From positions 18,796,302 to 18,860,301 of the forward strand of contig NC_031773.1 in assembly GCF_001522545.3 (NCBI RefSeq): 64,000 nt of DNA. The letters run 5' to 3'. Each line of letters starts with the position of its first letter. The stretch's first letter is position 1. The position numbers were made by a program, and so were the translations under genes. The notes under the pieces are model-generated. The model ran no database searches and had not been told where the DNA came from. It worked only from the letters and a program-made list of their open reading frames with translations. Shown here in pieces: positions 50,534 to 62,983 of the stretch. The DNA comes from Parus major (taxonomy: Eukaryota; Chordata; Aves; Passeriformes; Paridae).

Positions 50534-51016
50534 CAGAAACATTGTTCCTGTATAGACAATTCTAAAATATGCTACACTCAATGTACGCACCTCATATTTA
50601 GTTTCTGGAATCTAATTTTTCCAGTGGTAGCACTGTGAATTCGATCTCTACTCATTATCAGTATGATAAACAATAAATGATAATGCCAAAAATCCTCTAT
50701 ATGCTATAGAGAGAAAGCACAGTTCAAGAGTGCTATAATTTTTCCACAATGGATGTGAAAAATCCAAACGCTGTGCTCTATTCCCTGCATAACTCAGATA
50801 GATTAGTGACATTAAGGATTCTTGATTCCATTCAATAATCAACATTTCAAAGGTCTAACAGGCAAAACTAGGAGTATTTCAGGGATTTATGAAATAACTC
50901 ATCTGATATTTGCACACACAAAAAAAGCCATTTGTTGAGATAGAAAGATAAGACAACAAAAACCAGTGCTACACTTGGCTCCAATATCTCAGCAAGAAAA
51001 TGGATTATATTCTTAC

Positions 51017-51092
51017 CCTAGAAATCTCTGCTAGATGGGTATTCATGTCTTGGTCACTCACTGGCACCATCTGACGAATACCTTTGTAGTAA
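51017..51092 (-). CDS. PLXNB2: Plexin-B2 GAP-domain exon (YYKGIRQM)
   Basis: A 76-bp exon. Its first base completes the aspartate codon split with the upstream exon (GA|T), then come 25 codons from [20 protein letters not shown] to AEISR. The acceptor is tctcttgcag and the donor AGG/GTAAGA. It encodes helices of the second GAP segment. The SDQDMN stretch is conserved in plexin-B2; B1 has SDQEMN followed by a divergent segment. Confidence 0.92.
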
Positions 51093-51779
51093 CTGCAAGA
51101 GATTTAGAAAGATTTTCAGTTAGGTAAAAGAAACGACATCTGTCTGGTAATTCTGCCATTATTTCAAACATGTTTCCTTACTAACACAGGAGATATTCTA
51201 CCACAACAGACGAATGCTTCCTCAATAATCCTGCCCTCCAACATTAGCACTTTTGCAGTAGAGGCAAATCATACCTGATTGTACAGAATGTACCACAGGA
51301 AAAAAATCTATAATTGCAGATAATGATTATTTTAGGTCTTAAAACTGGCAAGAGTTTTGTTCTGTGGCAGCTCTTCCATGATATTAACAGAATTTCCAAT
51401 TAGTAAATGAATAAAGTCAGACAGAATAGAAAAAATATGTTTTTGAAAATGTATTAAGGACTTGGTCTCTACTGAGTTACGGAAGTGCAGCATTTGTTAT
51501 CTAGATCGTGTGGATAGCAACTATGACTGCAGAAAACAGCATCATATTTTCTCCTGAATAAATCTATTTATCTGTCTGTATAGACAAGAATATACACTGG
51601 GTCATAATGGAGCTCCATTTCAACTCTGCCAATGCCACCACCATGGGGATCTTTAAACATTTGGGTGTAAAATTATTAATATTTGACAGCTGACTTTGGC
51701 TATATCAGCCTTCCATTTTACTCTTACACAGGCTTCAAATCTTAACAACTGAATAACCATGAAAGGAGTTGATACTTAC
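51093..51779 (-). other. PLXNB2: PLXNB2 intron
   Basis: A 687-bp phase-2 intron with donor gtaagt and acceptor tcttgcag. Unique sequence, nothing else seen. Confidence 0.85.
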
Positions 51780-51844
51780 TCTTCCACCATTTTCTTATAG
51801 TTAGAGATTTCTTTCGCATAAAGTAATTTATTACTTGGAGAATC
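51780..51844 (-). CDS. PLXNB2: Plexin-B2 GAP-domain exon (DSPSNKLLYAKEI)
   Basis: A 65-bp exon encoding 21 codons from DSPSNKLLYAKEISNY to KKMVE plus the first two bases of an aspartate codon. Acceptor tttttcag, donor GAAGA/GTAAGT. The SPSNKLLYAKEI block is one of the most conserved elements of the plexin intracellular domain. With the neighbouring LPLRFW exon it builds the GTPase-facing side of the GAP fold. Confidence 0.93.
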
Positions 51845-52342
51845 CTGAAAAATTTAGAATACAGAAAAATGTTATTTATGAACACTTCTAGGAAGCAAAA
51901 GAAAGTCAAGAATGTAAGATTAAGCCTTTATATTCACATACACTTGAGTTTTACAGCTATTAACATTGGGATACTTATTAACATTGGTGGGATTATTTAA
52001 TAAAAAGATGATGTTTACACATGGCATTACTGCTGAGTTTTACAAATGTATCTATGCAAGGTGATAGTAAATTATTGGTGAACCTGACATAATCAGTTCT
52101 TAAACATGCTTTTCATAAAAGCAGTTGCTATTTTCTCCTTTTTTCAATAGTATCAATTGTCAGACTACACAGAAATACTGACAGTTCACCAACCTGTTAA
52201 GTGCTGAAATGTTAACTTCATTATAAAACTAAAAAGAAACGATCAAGGCTGTATCTCCTCAGAGAATGGGTATTGTCTGTGAGGATGCCCTTTGTCTCGT
52301 CAGGCATGAGCACAGTCAGGATGTAGAATGCAAATTACTTAC
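51845..52342 (-). other. PLXNB2: PLXNB2 intron
   Basis: A 498-bp phase-0 intron, donor gtaagt at its right end. No repeat or RNA gene seen. Confidence 0.85.
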
Positions 52343-52490
52343 TCTGCTTAATTTGTGCTCTGTTCTTGTGCAAGCATCCATGAAAGTCTGTGCAATGACT
52401 GACAAGGAAGCATCCACTACTTCATGAACGTGAACATCAAAGATGAAATGAGGATTTTTCAGTATGTTTACCCAGAATCTAAGAGGCAAG
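52343..52490 (-). CDS. PLXNB2: Plexin-B2 GAP-domain exon with invariant arginine
   Basis: A 148-bp exon. Its first base completes a serine codon (AG|C), then 49 codons run from [15 protein letters not shown] through [17 protein letters not shown] to HKLSR. The arginine of LPLRFW lies 151 residues from the C-terminus. Counting back from the end of human plexin-B1 (2135 residues) places it at R1984, the known third essential arginine of the plexin GAP. The acceptor is tgttttgcag and the donor AGCAGA/GTAAGT. The catalytic residue is intact, so a GAP-competent product is expected. Confidence 0.95.
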
Positions 52491-53074
52491 CTGCAAAACA
52501 AGGAAAAAGATAAATAATCCTTTTTACACAATAAATATTCTACAACAAGAAAATCACATGGAATTGAGTATGGGCTTTGCATTTTGCTCTCCTCATAATA
52601 GTGATGTTTAATTTTATATTTCAACATTTATACAAGCTTGTCTGGGTTCCATGCCTGAAAACCATCTCTTTACATTTCTCAGAAAAACTCACATGAGAAG
52701 GATCTTGAGTATCCCAAAAGAGCAAGGAAGGATGCATGTGTGATCGAGAAACTACCAAGTAGCATGTGTTAGATTTTGTGATTTGACAGGTAAATCTAGT
52801 CCCATTTGCCTCATGCTTTCCTCTTCTCTGAGGAAAGACAAAAAGTAAAACATGGTAAATCTGCCAGTGACAATCCCATAGGTAAACCGGATTTTTTGCT
52901 GCTTCTAGGCTTACAGGGAATCTTTTTCATCACACAAACGTATTATCTCAAGTAAAATGATACTGAGGATTATAAATGAAATTTACTTTGATTTGTGTTA
53001 AGAGTGCTAGTATATACCTGGGTATTATACTCTTATTTCTCTGTAATACAAATATGACTCTGCTCATACTGTAC
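52491..53074 (-). other. PLXNB2: PLXNB2 intron
   Basis: A 584-bp phase-2 intron, donor gtacag at its right end, acceptor tgttttgcag. No other feature seen. Confidence 0.85.
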
Positions 53075-53235
53075 CTGTTAGTTTTCCAGATGTGAATGGT
53101 ATCTTCATCCTTGATGTCGTGTTTTTCTGCTTGCTCATCAAGAAAGTCAAAGAAGTACTTCACAGCTGGTGGCACCACATGGTTTGAGTTGAGCACACTA
53201 TGAAAGAAGTCATCTACAAACTGCTGAAGTGTCCC
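53075..53235 (-). CDS. PLXNB2: Plexin-B2 GAP-domain exon ([15 protein letters not shown])
   Basis: A 161-bp exon of 53 codons plus two bases, from [15 protein letters not shown] through [18 protein letters not shown] to DTIHIWKTN. It follows the RhoGTPase-binding domain insert and starts the second half of the split Ras/Rap-GAP domain. The [15 protein letters not shown] and HIWKTN signatures are shared across plexins, with B-type details. Acceptor tttgcttttag, donor AACAG/GTACAG. The part before VPPAVKY (SVLNSNHV) is the most species-variable stretch. Confidence 0.95.
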
Positions 53236-54697
53236 CTAAAAGCAAATTTTAAAAAACCGGTTACATTCGTGCTACAAGCTGAACTCAGCATCTTTCATTC
53301 CTATGCACATAATCCAGTTGTGTCACTGATGGCCTTTATCCTGAGTGCTAAGAGTGACAAAAAGCAAACAATTTCTTAGAGCAGTGACTTTGTAAACTGC
53401 CAACACAGTAAAGACCTTCTAGAGCACAATTTCATGTTCTAGACTCAGAGGTTGTGACCTCACCAGAGGTCCTATGTTTGCACAGAAAGGCGTGCCTTCT
53501 GCTTGACAGAAGAAGCAGAAATTGGTTGCTACGTTTACCCATTTAGGGTTGTGCAAATAAATAATTTTTAGCCACTTTTTAATGGTTTTGCAGCCTCCCA
53601 CATCCAGTTTCTCTCACACCAGAGCACTGCAATATTTAGAAAGAGACTGAGAGGAAGAAGTACCAGTGAGCATTTGCCCATTTTGTTTAAGGGCAAGCAC
53701 ATAGGTCTTATCAGACACACAGTCTGAATCAGCTTCATGAGATCCATGGAACCCAAGGAATGAAGCACCCAGAAGGGCTGTGCTCTTGGATTCCTGCATC
53801 TGCCTGGATCTTAGTAATGGCAACCTCAGAGACTGTCCCCTTGTTTTGAGGAGAACCCTGTTGAGGCCACATAGAATTCATCCCCAGTCAACTGATTTGC
53901 CCTACAGACACATTTGAAGGGCTGTATCCTCTTTCCAACCATGACTCCAGCTGACAGCCTCCAAACAGGGATGGGACCCAGATGGCAAGGAGCTCTAAGA
54001 CATTCTACTGCCAGCCAGAACACACAAATCCCAGGTTGAAGGGGTAGCTGTGACCTCAGCTGTAACACCTCACCAACACTTTATGAGTCAGTAAAGCTCC
54101 AGACTGGTAATAATCTATAAAATGGCTATTGGGAATACAAAGCAGTGGCTTTATTAACAGAAAAAAGGGATGCAAGCATCTTTTTGGCTCTTCATCATAA
54201 GTCTATGTGACCTATCCGAAGAGTTTCCTTTATATCCACTTCCATGCTTGGACAAGTGGCCTTAGCTGGAGCCAGACTGACTTAATTTTCACAAAAGAAG
54301 CCTGGCTCTGTGGCCATTAAATACAGTATATTATATTAAATGCATTATATATATTATATTAAATACATTATTCTAAAATCTTTCTATAAGGAGAAATGTT
54401 TAAAAAATTATTTTGCTCATTATCAGTTCTTCAGTATAGGCACTCTAAAATAATAAAATATTAAAATATTCTAAAAGGACTACTATTATTTGGAAACTTT
54501 TTTTTGGGGGTTTTACTGGAAAATTGATCACAATATTAATTACTTGAAGCCTTGGACACCTTGAACACTGGCTTGCATGTACATGACACATATTCCAAAT
54601 CACAGCCAAACTCATGACTGATATTTGCATCTATTTCCTCAGTTGTATCTCAAAATCTGTAGAAATAAGGTGTAACTACAGCACATCTGAACCCTAC
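53236..54697 (-). other. PLXNB2: PLXNB2 intron
   Basis: A 1.46-kb phase-0 intron with donor gtaggg. A near-perfect direct repeat of an AT-rich unit of about 21 bp lies at 54328-54372. The short frames around 53568-54068 on the minus strand are out of phase with the gene and unrecognised. Confidence 0.8.
54328..54372. repeat. AT-rich tandem duplication
   Basis: Two copies of a unit reading tatattatattaaatgcatt / tatattatattaaatacatt, differing at one base. Confidence 0.75.
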
Positions 54698-54852
54698 CTT
54701 CACAGAAAGAAGTCTGGTCAGGTAGATTTCTGTAATAGCTTTGGTCCTCTCTTTTTCTTTCACACTGCCCCGCTTTGATTTACCTTCATCCATTTCATCC
54801 ACTGGCCGGACTAGATGCCAGACCTTATTTTCATCTTCCAGGAGTGCATGCC
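54698..54852 (-). CDS. PLXNB2: Plexin-B2 exon linking RBD and GAP (HLVRP...[11 protein letters not shown])
   Basis: A 155-bp exon. Its first two bases complete the arginine of GER, then 51 codons run from [16 protein letters not shown] through [14 protein letters not shown] to [11 protein letters not shown]. It encodes the linker from the Rho-GTPase-binding domain back into the GAP fold. The [14 protein letters not shown] helix is universal in plexins (here [10 protein letters not shown]), and the preceding K/R/E-rich linker is typical of plexin-B2. Acceptor ctgtttctag, donor GTGAAG/GTAGGG. Confidence 0.94.
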
Positions 54853-57800
54853 CTAGAAACAGTAATTACAGTAATTATAAAAACCACCCAACCCCAAAAC
54901 AGCAACACTAAAGGAATCATATACATATATACATGTTCCCTATCTTTAACATACCCATCCTCTTGCCAAGGGGATGTAGATTACTCTGTTACTGTCCAAC
55001 ATATACAACTCAAGTACTAAATGTTCAGTGACACAGAGCTGAAAAAGATAGCTTTTGTCAAGACCAAAGGGAGAGGAAAGAATCACATCATAGGAAGACT
55101 CCTGTTTGGTCATTATGCTGGTTCAAGCCAGGACAGGGATAACTTTTGCAGTGGCCAGGAGGGGTCATGGCTGGGACGCAGAGGCTGTTCCATATCACCT
55201 CATGCCATAGTCACAGGTGGGGAGAAGGGAGTCTCCTCTGGAGAGAAAGTTCCTTCCAGTGAAATAAGTGTGGAGGGAGCAGTGGGGTAATGCCAGTTTC
55301 AAGCTGGAGGGAGTAGGGTGAGTAGAATGACAGAGGGAGCAGTCAGGTACTGTCTGTTGTTGGGGGTTTCCATGATGAGCAATAGCACTTCTTTTCTTCT
55401 ATCTGCTGTCATTAGTTTTCTTTTCTGACCTCATTGCTGTTTCCAGTAAATTGTTATCTCAACCCACAATTTTTACATTTTGTGTCTCCCATTGTCCTTT
55501 CCATCTCACTGCAGGGGAGGGGGAGGAGGAAGGGGAAGTGAGCAAGCAGTGCTTGGAGTGGTAGAAAACTAAATTGGAGAATACCATTCCTAAATCACAA
55601 CATCATGTAAACACAGTATGCGTATGTTTTGAGGTTCACACAATCAAGTTCTTTACTTCTTTGTGAATTCTTGAAAACATGATCAAGTTATAGAATCCTA
55701 GGTCTATAGACCTAGATAGGTCTGACCCCTTTGCAACCACAGAAATACCAATTGCAGTCTACTTCTGGTACAACATTTTTTTAGGTAACACTATTACAAT
55801 TCACATCTTTATCCCAGTTGCTGGGGTCGAAGTACAGTACCTCAGTTCAAACCTTCCTTTTATCAGCATTTGATAAGCACTACTTTGTGGCTGAGTGGAG
55901 GAAAAATACATCCCTTCACTGAGATGACATGAACTCCAGCAGCCAGATGTAATGACTGAAGCAAATTTATATCCATTATAATAAGATTTTTTAAAAATTT
56001 GTTTGTCAGTATTCATAGTTTACACCAGAGGGAGGGACTCCCATCAATAACTCCTGTTTGTGTTCCAATAAGCAGAAAGAGGAGTAAGAACTTGGGTGAT
56101 AGTGACAGCTGGTCTGGTTACAGTGCCTCCCTGTGCTACCTGGGGCTTGGCCATGCACCTGGTCCCGGGGCTTGGACCAATGACCACACAGTGGATAAAA
56201 GCAGTCTTACATTTCAGCATCAACATTATTGTCCAGACAAACTCCATGCCTAAGGATCTTCTGTTATAAACAGTTCTAAAAGACATGACACCATTGTTTT
56301 AACTTGCCATTAATATTCCTTGAAAAGGGTTTCTGTGTCACTTTAAAATCTCCTGGTTTTGTTTGTTCTTCCTTTGATTCCTGAACTTTTGCATCTACTT
56401 GGCATAGTCCCTAAAATCAATGGCACTTTTCCAGTGGAAATTATTGGATCAGCACATTTAAAATCATTGACATCTTAAAAATATGAAAGTTATTTTTCCA
56501 ATAAAAACTGTAATTCAGCCCCACCGTACAAATTATTTTGCATTCTGCCAAGTTTTATGCCTTAATATACACCTCTAACATAACTGAATCCCAGTTACAG
56601 CACAAAATATCAGTTTTTAATTGCATTAACTTTGACCATAATAGTTTATTAACTAAGTTCCTCAACAGCTATATTGAATTCCCCAGCTTGCATGTACATT
56701 CAATATTTTACATCACAGGGGAAAATAACATTTAAGAGTAATCTGGCTAAGCCAATATTTTTGCTTGAATCTACTTTATATATTCTCATGAAAAGCATTA
56801 GCTATGCAGTCTTCTGGGACATTTACTTATTTTTAACAAGGTAGGGAAGAAATATAAATCCCACATCAAATCACATTGTCCTATGAGAGTCCTTAATTTA
56901 ACTTGGAAGTTGATGTGAATGAAGTCAGAAAAAATAAAAGCTATCACTTTGTTTTGAAGCAGTTGTGATTTCACAATAGATGCCATTCATGGCAATCATC
57001 TGCCAGCACAGTAAGAATCATTGCTGGGCATGAAGTATGGAATGTCTTTTGCAATCCCTGTTATTTACTTTCTATTTACTTACTGTTATTTACTCTTTAT
57101 TTAACCTTATTATGTGAATTGTAAGGTACTCTCCTGCTTCCTCCTTTGAGTTAAAGGAATTTAATCTCTCTTTGCCCTCCTGATGTAAAATGGTCTCAAG
57201 TTTAACTTTGGACAGGAGAGGAAGCAGCTAAAGGGGTTTCCACTGAGATTACTGGCTCTTGCATGCAGCTGAGAATGTTCTGTGTTTGTTTGGCAGCAGC
57301 AGAATTGGCTACAAGTGGAATAGTAGTTATTTCATAGGAAAGTAAGGATTAAGAGGCTACAGCTCAACCAATGAACTTCTGCAACCTGAAGATCTCACTT
57401 CATTGCTATAAATAGCAGGAAAAAAGAGGAAGAGAAATTCAGAACATGGACCAACAAAACATGTTAGCAATATGGTTGCTAAGAGAAAATAACAGTTCTG
57501 TGAGATAATATTTTCCTCAATGGGAAAGTAGGAAATGAAGAAAAGAAAAGATAAATTAAACCTCCTTTTTATCTTTTTAGTCACACCAAGCATCAAACTG
57601 TAAGCAGGAAGAAGATTGTGTCCAGGGGGTGAAACACTTCCCTCTGAGCTCTTTGTCTTGGCCCTTAGGCATTCTTTGGCCAATATAAAATAATTATTGG
57701 GGTATTGGGGAGGATGTTAATGGCAAAAATAGACTGTGCTGACTAATTATAATGATAGGAACCATGATGTAAACATCAGGCAATGCAGTCCCTTTCCCCT

Positions 57801-60795
57801 TGTGTGACCTGCTGCAAATTATCTTCCTTACAGTCTCCTCTACCATGAATACTGCTCCATGGAGATGAAGGAAGGGCTGTCCTAATAGATCTGCTAATTA
57901 GTATTTCTGATCTGCAGCCCTGTTTATTTTTATTCAGAATTAAAACAGGAAAAAACCCAACAAAACAAAAAAAGAACCCAAACCAAATATTAGGAAAAAA
58001 CATCCCAAATAACAGAATGTGTTGTTTTGGTTTATAGTTCAGTACAGAAATACTAGTATGAAATCACTGGAACCATTCTCCTTCTTAATACAAATTAGTA
58101 ATTGCATTTATTGTCTCCAGAAGTGTAAGATGCTGCATTTAATTTGTCACAATCTCCAGTTTCCAGTGTCTTCCTGTTAGAAGCTCTGAATAAAGGCAGC
58201 ATAGAAGCAATGCCAGGTTTTAGAGCAACATCTCTGAACATGGTTTTACATTTTCGGTTGGTGCAAAGCCTCCTACTTTGGCTGACAGTCAATGGCTTCA
58301 GCTGACACTTCTCAATGCAAAAGGTGCAAGTTAATGAGACTGAATAAAAGGAAATCCACTTTGTCACAAGCCTCATTCATAGTCAGGATAGGATTTCTGT
58401 TTATTCAAACCCTGTAAATCCATTGCCATATAAATGTGTATGTGTGGGAGGGGAAGACTCTGATCCTCTCCTCTCCCTTTTATACACAGTGTCTCACAAA
58501 TCATGGTCACAGCAGTCTCTCACTTTGTACCAGCTTTGTAACACTTTATAGCTTTCCAACAGAACAAGTTGGCACCAGATAGCTCTGAGGACCTTACAGT
58601 GTTAAAGAAAGCAGGGTAGCTTGGCATGAAACACTGTCATCCCAAATTTGTACGCTACCACAGTACAAGACAGATGTGGAGAAGAAACATGGTGGAAGCT
58701 GTTTGCACTTGATACTTTGGGATCTGAATTCTCTGCAACTTTTCTCCCACATACAAGAGCTCTCGTGTGACAGCACCGTCCCCAGAAGTCTGTTTTTCTT
58801 TTACAATTTAGTATGCCACACAGATAACTAAGGAATTCACCTTGGAGTACAGATCATGCTTCTTCAAATAGCTTCATCATACTGAATCATACTGAATGAT
58901 ACAATTGCAGAGAAGGAAGAAAGGAAAAAAATCTATCCCAAGAAAAAAAGAAAAACATGTAATCTGGTCCTCTACTGCCTGCCACAAGGGTAGAGAGGAG
59001 GGATGAAGATTGGCAGTCCAGAACAGAAGGCTGACCTCTATTCCATATTTTGGAAGCAAAGCAAGTTAAGGGCAACACCAGGCTCCATTCACAGTCCACT
59101 CCACTTCTTTATAGGTGAGGTGACTGTAGCCCCAGCCACCAGTGCAACCAAACTGAACAGTGACTAGGAATCAGCACCTCGCCTGGCTGCACTCCACTGC
59201 ATTACACTGGATGGTTTTGTAAGTTAACATGCTGGGTTGGCACCTGCTGCGACAGAACAGCCACTGCTTGGCCAGCTATGCCAGGCACCTGGGGTAAAAG
59301 GGTGAGAACAGCCACAGCAGTGTGGACATGATCATTAGAAGGCTCTTCTTTCTGGTGGTAAAAGTTTCAAAAGAAAGACGCCAGGACAGAGTAAAAAGTA
59401 AACAGTAAGTAATTCTGCCTGTCTTAATTTCCTGTAAAGTCTGAACCTTTCTGCTTAATAGCCATATATGTCAGAGCTATCAGCTGAGACCCATCTTTTT
59501 GAAAAATGTACATTTCTGGCATATTATTTCCAACCTGCTAAACTGCCCAGCCCTCGAAACGTATTAAATCTAAGATCAGTAAATCTGTTTAAAGGAATGA
59601 AAGTATTAGGTGAAGTAATGGCCTTTGCAATCAGTGCTAGACAGAAAGGCATATCAAATGAGTTCATGGGAGGAAGAATGATCTCAACAATTATTCTTCC
59701 ATAAATCTAACTTCTACCTCATGTAAAATAACTGAATATAAGAATAAAAAACTCCAGAGAAACTGAACATCTGAAGTCAGTAAGGAAAATACATGTGACA
59801 GGGAACATATACTCACAAGTAAATATTGCCATAAAAATCTGAGTGTATTCAAGGCTGTAATGGATATTGTGTCTCAAGCTATTTTGAAATATAGAAAATT
59901 GGTCTAGACAAAACACGGACATATAAAAGTAAAAGCTTTTAAGATGGGCTGAAAGCTAACGGGTTGTCTTCTGTGTTGTGAAGTCCAGCATACTGCAGCA
60001 GACAGCAATACAAGAATTATGCAGCAGATACATTAGTGATGCGAAAGAGAAGGAACATTACAAACAAATTCCTGACACTCACTTACAGAGGACTGAAAAC
60101 CTCAAAAAGAGCAAAGGAATTGTGAAAAACGGCGCATCTAAAGTGACAAAATGCATGGAATGATCAAAGCCAACTAAAAAGCCCCAGGAAAAAACAAGTT
60201 AGCATAGCTGGTGAAACATCACTCAAAAGGAAGGGAGACACAAAATCTGAAGGTACAGAGATGAGTTTGCAAGGCAACACAGTTGTAAGAAATGCTACAA
60301 AAAAATTACATCAGATTTATTATGTCATAGAGAGGAGAGACAGTCTCCACTGTGTTCATCTAGAACACTGCATTTAATTCTCAGTCTAATAAGAAGTGAA
60401 AGAAATTTGAGAGGAACATGAATAAAGACTGAAGAAAGGAGAAAAAGAGATAAAGCTCTAGGAAGATGCAATGTACAGTTTGACTATAGATGTAGTGTGA
60501 CTGAAAAACAAAATATGGGAGGAAATGTTTAATAAGAGTGCTTTCTATTAAGTTGGGCTATGGACTCACAGCAGTTATGATTAAAGTCCTAGGGTTTAAG
60601 GCTTTTATAACAATGGTAAAGAAAGTCATTGCAAGTGTACGGTGCATAACACACAACAAATAAACTCTATATAGTCTGGTGGGGAATATCTAGCTCCATG
60701 GAAGTGCCTGATAAATAAAATCAAAACAGCAGCATGACTTTGTGGGTTTTGGCTTCTAGTCATCTTGGGAGGTAGGGAAGCCACAAGATACTTAC
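54853..60795 (-). other. PLXNB2: Long PLXNB2 intron (5.9 kb)
   Basis: The largest visible intron, phase 1, donor gtaagt at the right end, acceptor ctgtttctag. Mostly unique AT-rich sequence. A somewhat GC-richer purine-rich patch lies at about 55120-55560. No known repeat, RNA gene or alternative exon is recognised. Confidence 0.75.
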
Positions 60796-60880
60796 TTTCC
60801 CCTGGGACATCTTGCTGATTATCCTCTGGCTGCTGGGAAATTCCCATTTTTGATAAGATGAGTGTGGCACCATCTCGGAC
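60796..60880 (-). CDS. PLXNB2: Plexin-B2 Rho-GTPase-binding domain exon ([13 protein letters not shown])
   Basis: An 85-bp exon of 28 codons plus one base, from [16 protein letters not shown] to QQDVPGE. It encodes the last strand of the ubiquitin-like Rho-GTPase-binding domain and the start of the linker. LILSKMG is B2-like; plexin-B1 has a different sequence ending in a VP motif here. The acceptor (attttcaaag) is unusual, with A rather than a pyrimidine before AG and a weak pyrimidine tract, but phase and homology leave no doubt about the boundary. Donor GAAA/GTAAGT. Confidence 0.92.
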
Positions 60881-61906
60881 CTTTGAAAATACAATCACAG
60901 AGATATTCTTTGAAAGAACCACATGCTACTGAACCTCTTTCTTAAACCTTAAGCTGGGGTTTCTGTAATTGCTTGCAGGGAATCTGTGACAAATGCTAAC
61001 CTTCCAAGGCTTCTTGGGCTCTGCAATTCAGAACAGACTCCCTCGCACTCTGTAAGAGACCCCTTCAACACCTCCTCTGAGATTACTGAAATACTAGGAG
61101 CATCTTTGAGGCTTAAGTGCTTCCTTAGCCTGGTGTGGGTGCCCTTTGGACAAAAATGAGGTTCATCATGAAGAATCAGACCTGTCTGTTTTCTTAGGGA
61201 AAACTAACCAACTTTTCTCTTTTGCAATCAGGATTAACCATTGTTAGAAAGCAATAAATAGCACAAAAATGAAAGATAAGTGGATTGCAAGTGCACAGTA
61301 TGAAACCTAAAACAGACAGTAAAACACTGTCAACTTCTGCTCTCCTGACTGGGCTTTTGAACAAACCAGACCAACTCAAAATCTATTTAGCAGCACAGCA
61401 AGGACAAAGACAATTCTCGGGGGCAGAAAGTAGTGGAGAAAAGGCAAGATGAATATGAGACCTAGCAAAAAGTTGAATGTTCAAAATGGAATTTGGATTT
61501 GGATACTTCAGTGTTGAGGAAACCAAGGTGCTGGCATTCAGGTTTTCTGTTTTTATATAAAATGCTTAGACAGACTGTCTATACCAAGCCTTTCATAGTC
61601 CGAGCCTTCTACTGACTAGACCCAGACCCATGTTTTTCTTTTTATTCTTTATCATAGAATTATAGAATGGTTTGGGTTGGAAGGGACCTCCAGGATTTCC
61701 AACTGCCCTTCCATGGGTAGGAACACCTTCCACTAGACCAGGTTTCTCAGAGCCCCTTCTAGCCTGGCCTTGAACACTGCCAGGGATGGGGTATCCACAA
61801 CTTCTCTGGCAATGTAGCAATGAAATTTGTCTATAAACAAATAAAGATGTTATTTATTACAAGAAAACAAATAACAGGTGTGAACAACGTTTTTGAAACA
61901 GCTTAC
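60881..61906 (-). other. PLXNB2: PLXNB2 intron with a CR1 fragment
   Basis: A 1.03-kb phase-0 intron, donor gtaagc. The CR1 piece at 61652-61810 lies about 100 bp from the donor. Confidence 0.85.
61652..61810 (-). mobile_element. CR1 LINE 3' fragment
   Basis: Starts with tcatagaattatagaatgg, the reverse complement of the CR1 3'-terminal octamer repeat. It continues with 'tttgggttggaagggacct', 'aacaccttccactagacca', 'ggccttgaacactgccaggg' and 'atccacaacttctctgg', a textbook avian CR1 end. The element is in the minus orientation, the same as the host gene, 5'-truncated to about 160 bp and non-coding. It is less diverged than the copy at 30683. Confidence 0.95.
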
Positions 61907-62007
61907 ATTGTAATGCATTAGTGTGTTGATACGTTTCCATCTGCCATCTCTTTGGGATGTTAAATCCAAGTCCGAGAGAATCTGTGCAGTAGAACCTGGA
62001 CGCCATT
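61907..62007 (-). CDS. PLXNB2: Plexin-B2 Rho-GTPase-binding domain exon ([16 protein letters not shown])
   Basis: A 101-bp exon. Its first two bases complete the glutamate split with the upstream exon (G|AA), then 33 codons run from [18 protein letters not shown] through RDGRWKRIN to TLMHYN. It is the core of the ubiquitin-like domain that binds Rac1/Rnd GTPases. The EW..S..QILSDLD and NTL.HY signatures are shared by plexins. Acceptor attaccccttag, donor TACAAT/GTAAGC. Confidence 0.94.
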
Positions 62008-62983
62008 CTAAGGGGTAATTAAAGTGAGAAAAAACAGTTTTTAACCATGTGCAAAAATAACTACTCCAAGAATGTTTTACAGACCCACTGATGCATTGTG
62101 AAACATCAAAAGAAGTAATGTAGCACATGCCCCAGTGTGTGGTTTTTATTGCTTAATCATTTGGTCTTTATTACAGAAGTTTGCATGCATATGACTTCTG
62201 ATTATCTTCCATAAAAATTTAAATTCCTTCTCATAGAATTCAATAAATATATACAATAAGACCTGCTAGCATTCCAAAACAGAGCAGGATTTCATGGAAT
62301 AGAAAAGACATTTTAGGGGATTTTCTAGTATTTTCTGAAGTGCAAGAATTCCATCTTCTACTTTCAGATTAATGCAGTAATGAAAATATTGAATTAATTG
62401 GTGCTTTTATTCTGAGTTCATTAGGCCTTTTAAGGAACACCATTTCTTTTTTTTTTGTCAAGAAAAGAACAGCAATTTTGAAAGCCTTCAAGGAGGATAA
62501 GTGGTACATCATCTCCTAAAAGTGCAGTTCCTGTAAGTTACAGTTCTTTTGCATAACCATCATAAAGGCAACCAAAAATCAGTACCAGTTTCTGAAATTG
62601 CATCATTACTTCTCCATCACTTAATTATCCATGCTGCCATTAATTAGTACCTGAGATACTGACTGTCAGACATGAATTCATTTGTGCCACCAGTCATTAA
62701 CAGACTCTTGCAATGCTGATGACAGTATACCAAAAGTTTAAGTCAAGAAAAACTAACTCTGTAAGAAGACATTAATTTTTAAGGCATATTCAGATTGCTG
62801 CAAAATGCTGTATTTTTGCATTCTGAACATGAATTCAGCTTTAAAAAAAAAACAACCAAAAAACAAACAACAAACCAAACCATAATCAAGCAATAAAATC
62901 CTCTTGTAGACATTTTTTCAGAGAATGCAAAGTCACACAACAGGTCTCACCTGTTCAATATAGTATCACAAGTAACTACGTAC
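62008..62983 (-). other. PLXNB2: PLXNB2 intron
   Basis: A 976-bp phase-1 intron, donor gtacgt. An A-rich, C-interspersed low-complexity run lies at 62841-62885. Otherwise unique sequence. Confidence 0.85.

Larger units (their letters stand above)
48330..51016 (-). other. PLXNB2: PLXNB2 intron carrying an LTR and a GA repeat
   Basis: A 2.7-kb GT-AG intron (donor gtaaga near 51016). It contains the solo LTR at 49675-50528 and the GA tract at 48879-48939. The remaining sequence is unique and AT-rich. Confidence 0.85.
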
